From the NCBI GenBank assembly GCA_003255025.1, contig QANY01000156.1, positions 668,398 through 732,397 of the forward strand: a DNA stretch of 64,000 nt, written 5' to 3'. The position numbers and the translations under genes were made by a program. The notes under the pieces were generated by a model that was not told the DNA's origin, did no database searches, and saw nothing but the letters and a program-made list of their open reading frames with translations. This stretch comes from Datisca glomerata. Taxonomy: Eukaryota > Streptophyta > Magnoliopsida > Cucurbitales > Datiscaceae. Below are positions 57,518 to 64,000 of this stretch, piece after piece (within the stretch, counting starts at the first letter, position 1; each line of letters begins with the position of its first letter).

Positions 57518-58364
57518 TTTAGTTAAATCGAACTTGACTCGAGTCGATGTCAAAGCCTACGTCTATCCAGGTCCACGCCCTTCCTTTATCTATGGTTAAG
57601 TCAAACCCACATCGAGTCGAGGTTGAAGCCTGCGTCTATCCAGGTCTGTTTCCTTTCAAATATCTCGGTTAAATCAAGCCCAACTTTGCCGTGGTTGAAG
57701 CTCGGTGTCAGCGCCTGGTCCATTTCAATTAATATGGTTAAATCAAACCAGCATCGACTCGAGGTCGAAGCCTGCATCTATCCAGGTCCACACCCTTCCT
57801 TTATTTATAGTTAAATCAAACCCGACTTTGTCTCGGTCGAAGCCCGGTGTCAGTGCCTGATCTGTTTCAATTAATATGGTTAAATCAAACCCGCATCGAG
57901 TCGAGGTCGAAGCCTGCGTCTATCCAGGTCCGCATCCTTTCTTTATCTTAGGTTAAATCGAACCCACATCGAGTCGAGGTCGAAGCCTGCGTCTATCCAG
58001 GTCCGCATCCTTTCTTTATCTTAGGTTAAATCGAACCCGACTTTGTCGCGGTCGAAGCCCGGTGTCAGAGCGTGGTACGTTTCAATTTATAAGGTTAAAT
58101 CGAACCTGACTTTGTCACAGTTGAAGCCCGGTGGTAGCGCATGGTCCGTTTCAATTAATACGGTTAAATCAAACCCACATAGAGTCGAGGTCGAAGCCTG
58201 CGTCTATCCAGGTCCACATCATTTCTTTATCTTAGGTTAAATCGAACCCGACTTTATCGCGGTTGAAGCCCTGCGTCAACGCCTGGTCCGTTTCAATTTA
58301 TAGGGTTAAATCGAACCCGAATTGAGTTGGGGTCAAAGCCTGTGTCTATCCAGGTCCATTTCAT
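57518..58364 (+). repeat. 70-bp tandem repeat array in element B 3' UTR
   Basis: Twelve monomers of the same A and B types as in element A. Order by eye: B B A B A B B A A B A B(partial). Two adjacent B monomers (57879 and 57952) are almost identical, which points to recent local duplication by unequal exchange or replication slippage. Confidence 0.85.
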
Positions 58365-58489
58365 AAGTTCTGTCATTTCATAGAACCTAAATAGGTCGAG
58401 GTTTCTATTCCCCTTATCCATATAGTCTTTTCTCGATCAAAATATTTATCCTACACCTTTATACACTTTCTAAGTTTAGAAGTATGAAC

Positions 58490-58502
58490 AAATGGGGGCA
58501 GC
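58490..58502 (+). other. Polypurine tract of element B
   Basis: AAATGGGGGCAGC immediately before the LTR, identical to element A. Confidence 0.75.
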
Positions 58503-60391
58503 TGTAGATACAGTATTTTATCGGGTCCAACACTTTAAAAATACAAATTTTACTTTTTGGCACATATGCTAGTCTCAGACTATATGTATGATTTGAAAGA
58601 TAGCCTAATGCCTAAAAGTAAGAAGAATTGTCCAATGACTAAAAAATAAAAAGGGAACAAAATGACTAAAAATAAAAAGTGAAGTCCTAAGTTTGCCTAT
58701 CAATAGAGGGGAGGTCTTCATTTAAAAAGGGGGATTGGAGAGTGAGATAGAGAAGGGATTTTAGAGAGAGAAAGATAATTCTTGAGAAAATATGAGATTT
58801 TTTTTAAATGAGAGAAAGAGAGTTCTCATTTCTATTCATCTTTCATCCTCTCCTATTCTTTTTTATTAAGCTAGTTCAAATTTCTTGCATTTTAGCTTAC
58901 AAAATATCTTGTTCATTGTTATTCATCATCTCTATTCTTGATACTCATGTAGTTGATATTTCTTTATTTTCTTTTTCATACATAAGTTGTTTGTTCATTC
59001 TTTATCATTTTTTCTACTTTTAATCTTAAGTTTTATTTTCATCTATTGTTGATTTCTCTACAAGTTTGATAATGAGACATTTTTGTCATCAACTCAATCA
59101 ATGATGATGAGGATAAAGCTTTTGATGAGTGTAAAATTAACTTAATGTGAATCAACCCTTTAATGAGTTGAAAGTGTACATTTGATGAAAAGATCTCATA
59201 CATAAAAATGCATAAAATAGAAAGTAAAACCTCTATGCAAGATTATGCGAATATTTAAGTTTTGAAATTTTTTATGTTCTTACAAGTCTTTTTTCTCTTC
59301 TTTTTAATTATTGTTTATCATTTTTGTGACATTTGTTTGAACGAGTTACCATCCATTATCATTCTTAGCAATGAAAGAAGAAAGAAAAAATGGCAATTAG
59401 TGAATTAAGTAGTCCAAAAAAATATATTTATATCCAAAAAATATTCTATTTTGAAATTTAAAAATAAAATAAAAAAATGAAAAAAATAATATATATATAC
59501 TGAAAAAGGTGGGAGGACAAAAGCTTGTTGGCCGTAGCTTTGTTTGTTGAAATTACAAGTTTGTCCTCTCAACCTTTATTTATTTTTTTAAGTTCTCGTT
59601 TTTTTGTTTTTATATTTTCATGATTTATCATGTTTTACATGTATTATTCACTTTATAAATTTTCTCTACTTTGTCATCCTACAATAAATGTGGTTCTAAT
59701 TTTCATCTATTTATTTCTTTTACGTTTTATAGCTATCACTATAACTTTGTTTACATCTTTATTTTTGTAGCATTCTTATATTATCATATTTAAAATGTGA
59801 TTCATATTAATTTCCCTTATAATTATAACAATATGTATATGCATTGTTTACAATAATAGCATGTAAATTTAAATCATCTTATATTTATCAATTTAGTTTT
59901 ACATTAAAAATCCGATGACGGACTTTGAGAATTTTGAGATACCGAACTTCTGAAACTAATGAGGTGAGCATGTATTTTTGGGATACTCAGAATTACTCCA
60001 ATAATGCTTTGATTTTCAAAAAATAAAAAAAAACTTTTTAATAGTCTTTGTACCACCCATTAAAGGTTATTTATTTTGTTCATTTTTATGATACAAAATG
60101 TACCAAATGAGACATTCAAAATTGAATTTCTATAACATTATTTTAAAAAATAATTTGAATAGCATTTGATTAATTTTGGTAACCATTTTTCATAATGGGT
60201 GTTGTGAGGTGCTAATACCTTCCCCACACGTAAATGACTCCTGAACCAACTTTAAATTTTCGCAGACTAAAATATTTGATTTTAAAATTGGGTGGCCAAT
60301 CACGCCCTAAAATGATTGGTGGCAACTCTGAATTTCTTTTTTTCAAAATGATTTTTCAATCGCCGCTCCGCATCGCATGCATGTTGCGACA
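58503..60391 (+). repeat. 3' LTR of element B (complete, 1889 bp)
   Basis: TGTAGATACAG ... TGTTGCGACA. The reference copy for the family in this window. TATA site mutated to TATCAATAG. Followed by the NAC flank, as at 24156. Confidence 0.9.
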
Positions 60392-61110
60392 ATAACCCGT
60401 GTGTTCGGGTAGAGGTTATAACTAATATTAAGCATCGCTATTATTTGTAATATGGTATTGTTCTTTCTTCAAATTCATTTTCTTCTTGCAAGTTATATTG
60501 TTATCCGCCGTGGACACATTTTTTTCTTTGAAGTAGCACTGATGATGATCATTATTTTTTTATTGGTTCCTTCCCTGTAAGAAGGCTGATTGTTCTATGT
60601 TTGCTTCTAATTTTTCAGCAGTGATGTAGACAAGTAGTGTTGAGAGTTAATATGTAGCTTATTCAAGGTTTGTAAAAGCTCTCCTTTACATAAAACTTTT
60701 CATTTTGTAATTGCTAAAGAGTTTTGACTGTCAATAGCAATTGTACTTTCATCTCCTTTTGCTTTGCTTTTAACCTTTATCATATTTAATTCTTTAAGTT
60801 GAATTTATGGTCGTGGAGAAGGTGGTGTTGGGGATTTATTTCTTTTTCTTTCTTGTTTTGTTTTTGTTGGTTTTTTGGGGTAGTGTTAATTACACATATG
60901 AAGGTTTATTCTTGGTCTTTGGAGTTATGAAAATGATTGTTCGAAGGAAATTGGTGACTTTGCTGGATCTGTTGGACAATGGCTTTTAGTTTTTGAAGAT
61001 GTGATGTTCCACTTCAAGTATTTCATGTCGATTTCAACTTCATAACTTTTCTCTGTTCAATGCTAATATAATTTGAAATTGGATGTGATTGAGATGGAAA
61101 AGCAGGAAAA
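60392..61110 (+). other. Upstream region of the NAC exon, copy 2
   Basis: Duplicate of 24156-24874 with a few substitutions and small indels. A 60-codon frame beginning at 60807 is T-rich and is interrupted in copy 1, so it is not treated as a gene. Confidence 0.55.
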
Positions 61111-61218
61111 ATGATGCAATTCGATTCAAACACAGTGGTATACCGATTCCATCCAACGGATGAGAAGCTAGTCAGCCACTTCTTGAAGAACAAGTTGCTC
61201 GGTAGTGACTTTCTTGTT
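61111..61218 (+). pseudogene. NAC transcription factor, truncated first exon (copy 2)
   Basis: MMQFDSNTVVYRFHPTDEKL, VSHFLKNKLLGSDFLV, then abruptly antisense retroelement sequence. It keeps the canonical FHPTDE block. The NAC exon is cut 36 codons in, about 50 bp before the position where copy 1 shows its splice donor. Non-functional. Confidence 0.7.
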
Positions 61219-62528
61219 ATCATAAGCTGCTTGAATTCCCATTGAAGATGTCTCATATTCTGTCATATTGTTTGTGCAGTCAAAGCATAGTTTTGGCGTG
61301 AATGGGATCAACTTTTCCTCGGGAGATATGAGTATTGCCCCAATTCCATGCCCTACATCATTAGACGCGCCATCAAATAACATTGTCCACAATTCTTGAT
61401 CCATAAAATCTCCTTCATTTTTTAATATGACTGAAATGATATTGCTGAAAGTGAAAGTCTAAAAGTACTCAATTTCATTCGAAATGGTAGAGTCATCCAC
61501 TACATTTGAGTATGTAGAAGTCAAACTACACTACTCTGCAATATGAGTTTATACAAAATGACCAAAATGACCCAAATTTCTGTTGATTTCTTCTAAGAAC
61601 TTAGACAAGTTCTCCCCATTAGGATGGATGGGCAAACCAGTTCTTTTTCAAAAATGATGCTTGTTCTGCCAAATTGCTCGCTCTCACAGCCACGCCTTTA
61701 AGCCATTCTATAGCCTGCCCTGATCGTTGTCGAATCAAGTTGTGCTCTTGTTGCAGTAATTGGTAATCATATCTCAGTGCGTCGACATTAGCATCATTAT
61801 TTCTTACCAATTTCTCTCCCACGTTCTGATACGCTCTAACTTGGTGCTCAAGACTTGCAATGACTTTCAATAGTTCTTAACTATCATTTGGTGACTCAGT
61901 CTTCCTAACTTTTTGATTCACTAAATCAACTTGTAAATTATCAGTGATTCGTCGTAACGAGTCATATTGTTTTTCTAACTCACTGATGTACGCATTCTTC
62001 TTATCGACAGCCTCTTTAACCTCTTCTAAAACCTCTTGTACAAGCTTATTTTTCCTTTGTAGCTTCATGATTCGATCCTCTTGTTCATAGATTACCACTA
62101 GCAAATTCTCATTGTCCTTTGTCATCCTTCTGATTTTGTTGTACAGTTTGCGAGTGTCAGTTTCCAACTCTAAGTTTTTCCGCTTCAAATATTCTGGATC
62201 CTCAATTTTGTTTCTCAAATCGCCGACCAGACAAATTCGTTTCGACTGTTAGACGTCTATTTTCTTCCAAGGGAGCTAAATTCTTTTGACGCTCCTCATA
62301 TAACTCATCCTGTCCTCATTTTTAACAATCTCCTTATAAGGTTCTGGTAACTTGTGTGATTGTAAATCCTCAACTGGTATGGCAATAGTTACTTTACCTG
62401 CTATCGAGCCACGTTTCATACTCCTCTGTGCAATTCATGTGATTCTTCTCATTTCGCACTCTTCTCGTTATTTTCCAAGCTCCAATTAGCTGCTGCAATT
62501 TTTGTTCAATATCTTGATAATCATAACT
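61219..62528 (-). mobile_element. Inverted internal fragment of a gag/RT-less Tat element
   Basis: On the minus strand: end of the ORF1 domain (IEQKLQQLIGAWK, ITRRVRNEKNH), coiled coil complete in the part element B lacks (EDPEYLKRKNLELETDTRKL, YNKIRRMTKDNENL), QEDRIMKLQRKNKLVQEV, LEHQVRAYQNVGEKL, LAEQASFLKKNW, then the spacer with the deletion junction at 61433-61434, then second RNase H (LFDGASNDVGHGIGAILISP, FDCTNNMTEYET). It stops inside the RNase H at 61219 and inside ORF1 at 62528, with no LTR at either end. Confidence 0.85.
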
Positions 62529-62852
62529 GATCTTCTACAAACTACAGCACCAAACCAGCCAGTTGTGCCTTCATTACCTAAAACAACAGTGCTACCACCT
62601 TTGCCTTCAATACCAACATTACCAAATCTACCACAACCTACATTGCCCACAACTCAACAACCTTCATTGCCTAAGCTCTCAATTCCTCAATTGCCGAGCA
62701 TGCCCACCATTCCTAACATTCCAATGGGAACATTGCCTCCTTTCCTTTCTAGTTCTTCACTTCCTAACCTTCCTTCAATCCACACTACAATCCGAACTAC
62801 ACTTCCTTCGATTCCTTTCTTCTCTCCTCCACCTTCAACCACTAGCCCTTAA
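62529..62852 (+). pseudogene. Proline-rich (PELPK/HRGP-like) gene copy 3, 5'-truncated
   Basis: Begins inside the LLQTTAP motif and reads through PNQPVVPSLPKTTVLPPLPS, QPSLPKLSIPQLPSM, SSSSLPNLPSI to FFSPPPSTTSP-stop, so the mature Pro-rich part is open. Signal peptide, start codon and promoter are missing; the sequence before LLQ is antisense transposon DNA, and an ATG at 62502 within it does not supply a signal peptide. Orientation is opposite to copies 1 and 2. Probably not functional. Confidence 0.8.
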
Positions 62853-63595
62853 ATTTGTTCATGTTCATAACGGAAGGCCATTTATGTATACTGTTCCTTT
62901 CGTACTGTTTTTTAGAGTCCTTTTATTTGAATCATAGTTGATTTTTATGTGTTTATGTAATACTTATATGTTTCTTTATAGATTTTTGGTTGTATTATAT
63001 GTGCAGTTTTATTTACGATTGAATTATTACTTATTTATGTAATTGATTTTTTAGAGAAACTCTTTTTAACCAAGTTAGACACTGTATTCGTATAATTATA
63101 TTGTACTAAATCTTTCTGATTTTTTTTTCAATTAACAAGATAGCTTTCTTAAACTGATTAACGAGATAGATGGAATTACAATAAAATAAATAAAAAATGC
63201 GTTAAAATATGCAAATCAACACTACTGTTAATGACCATTAATGTGAGTAACCAATAATAGTTTGTTATTTTTATTTCCAATAAAAATAGGTAAAACCACC
63301 CGGTGAAAAAATATAAAAAGAGTAGCAGAACAGAGAATCACATGACAAAATAATTGAATTGAGATCACTATAATCTTCAAGAACAATATGATGATCTTCA
63401 TAAAATAAGTCTTTTCGTTCCGAGTAGAATATTTCATTACTCGCTCACTAGCATGCCGATGTTTTCTTTCTAGCTTACTTGTAGAAATACTATATTTGTT
63501 ACTCACTCACTGTCATGCCAATGTTCTCTTTGTGGCTTACTTGTAAAAAATCTACGTATACCTATTGCATCAGTATATGTAATTGTAAAGGCATT
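62853..63595. other. 3' flank of copy 3 (inverted match to 975-1640)
   Basis: Non-coding. Aligns in reverse with the 3' flank of gene 1, closer to gene 1 than to gene 2 (shares the AAAGGACTCTAAAAAACAGTACG type and the TACGTAGATTTTTTACAAGCC segment). The match ends near 63595. Confidence 0.7.
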
Positions 63596-63759
63596 TTCTC
63601 GGAGCCTACTCTCCAGCATTTCTTCTTTCCCCACTCTTGCAAACTAAGATGCAGAGGGCATTGCCATATGTGCCATCGTGAGCGGGTTTATGTTGAGTAA
63701 CAACGCAATACCCCGAACGAAGCAAGAGCGGCTGGGGGCATAAGCCCAACCCTCCTCGC
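63596..63759. other. No gene recognised
   Basis: Short GC-richer link between the proline-rich duplication and the Ty3 fragment. Contains GCGGCTGGGGGCATAAGCCC, a small inverted repeat. Confidence 0.4.
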
Positions 63760-64000
63760 AACAATGAATCAATTAGTCAAGAATGCAGACGAGTGTTTGT
63801 TCTCATCCCCAATCCTTCAGTTTCCAGATTGGAATAAGGAGTTCATGTTCATACTGACGCATCACTCTATGCAATTGAATGTATGTTGGCACAGGAAGGG
63901 CCACTTGATCACCTCATCTACTTTGCAAGTAGACGACTTTTTGCTTGGGAGTCATACAACCACCAAACCATCTTTATACATTATATTATCAAGGCCAAGT
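63760..64000 (+). mobile_element. Ty3/gypsy RT-RNase H fragment, continuing beyond the window
   Basis: PILQFPDWNKEF, then after a +1 shift HVHTDASLYAIECMLAQEGP and LDHLIYFASRRLF. This is the RT connection and the start of RNase H (catalytic Asp in HTDAS) of a Ty3 element unlike element A, whose equivalent region has a different motif set. Runs off the right edge. Confidence 0.7.

Noticed and set aside
60807..60989. 60-codon frame upstream of NAC copy 2
   Set aside because: The same segment in copy 1 has a stop (TGA at the site of CGA). It is T-rich and lacks any recognisable motif, so it is likely 5' non-coding DNA.

Overview
The window looks like repeat-rich nuclear DNA of a eudicot plant. 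It is AT-rich and holds nested LTR retrotransposons of the Ty3/gypsy Tat (Ogre-like) and Ty1/copia types, LINE fragments and CACTA-type ends. It also holds a plant hydroxyproline/proline-rich wall-protein family and the first exon of a NAC transcription factor. I could not identify the species. Only two genes look intact: a tandem pair encoding a secreted 134-residue Pro/Leu-rich protein (1644-2048 and 3428-3832, minus strand). Nearly everything else is mobile-element sequence in varying decay.

Layout. 1-770: LINE ORF2 tail. 930-4372: tandem-duplicated 1.78-kb unit with the two proline-rich genes and their TATA boxes. 4375-6061: 5'-truncated copia element (minus). 6064-24155: a large Tat/Ogre-like element ('element A', plus): LTR, tRNA primer site, an extra ORF1 upstream of gag (DUF7745/plant-mobile-domain-like region plus coiled coil), gag, protease, a putative 268-nt intron, RT (interrupted by a 1.27-kb insert carrying a LINE piece), RNase H, a second archaeal-type RNase H, integrase, a tandem-repeat-bearing 3' region, polypurine tract, and two overlapping LTR copies joined at an N. 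24156-25036: NAC exon 1 and its upstream DNA. 25.4-31.3 kb: a CACTA end, an exon-like island, a possible SINE relic, a fold-back transposon with palindromic repeats, and LINE endonuclease debris. 31.4-36.8 kb: two copia remnants. 36967-38868: minus-strand solo LTR of the element A family. 39297-49862: a third LTR element ('element C') holding a 60-bp tandem array and an inserted minus-strand copia. 50.8-51.4 kb: CACTA-type ends. 51974-60391: 'element B', a deleted relative of element A that lacks gag, protease and RT but keeps ORF1, the second RNase H, integrase, 3' repeats and an LTR. 60392-61218: second copy of the NAC flank. 61219-62528: inverted fragment with the same internal deletion as element B. 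62529-63595: third, 5'-truncated proline-rich gene, inverted relative to the first two. 63760-64000: fragment of another Ty3 RT/RNase H.

How the parts relate. Elements A and B and the inverted fragment are one family. Element B and the inverted fragment share one exact deletion junction, so they descend from one gag/pro/RT-less ancestor. The LTR plus NAC flank occurs twice, and proline-rich genes lie near both ends of the window. This points to segmental duplication and inversion, or to mis-assembly, around these elements. The N at 22352 lies exactly where two partial LTR copies meet, so the local order deserves caution.
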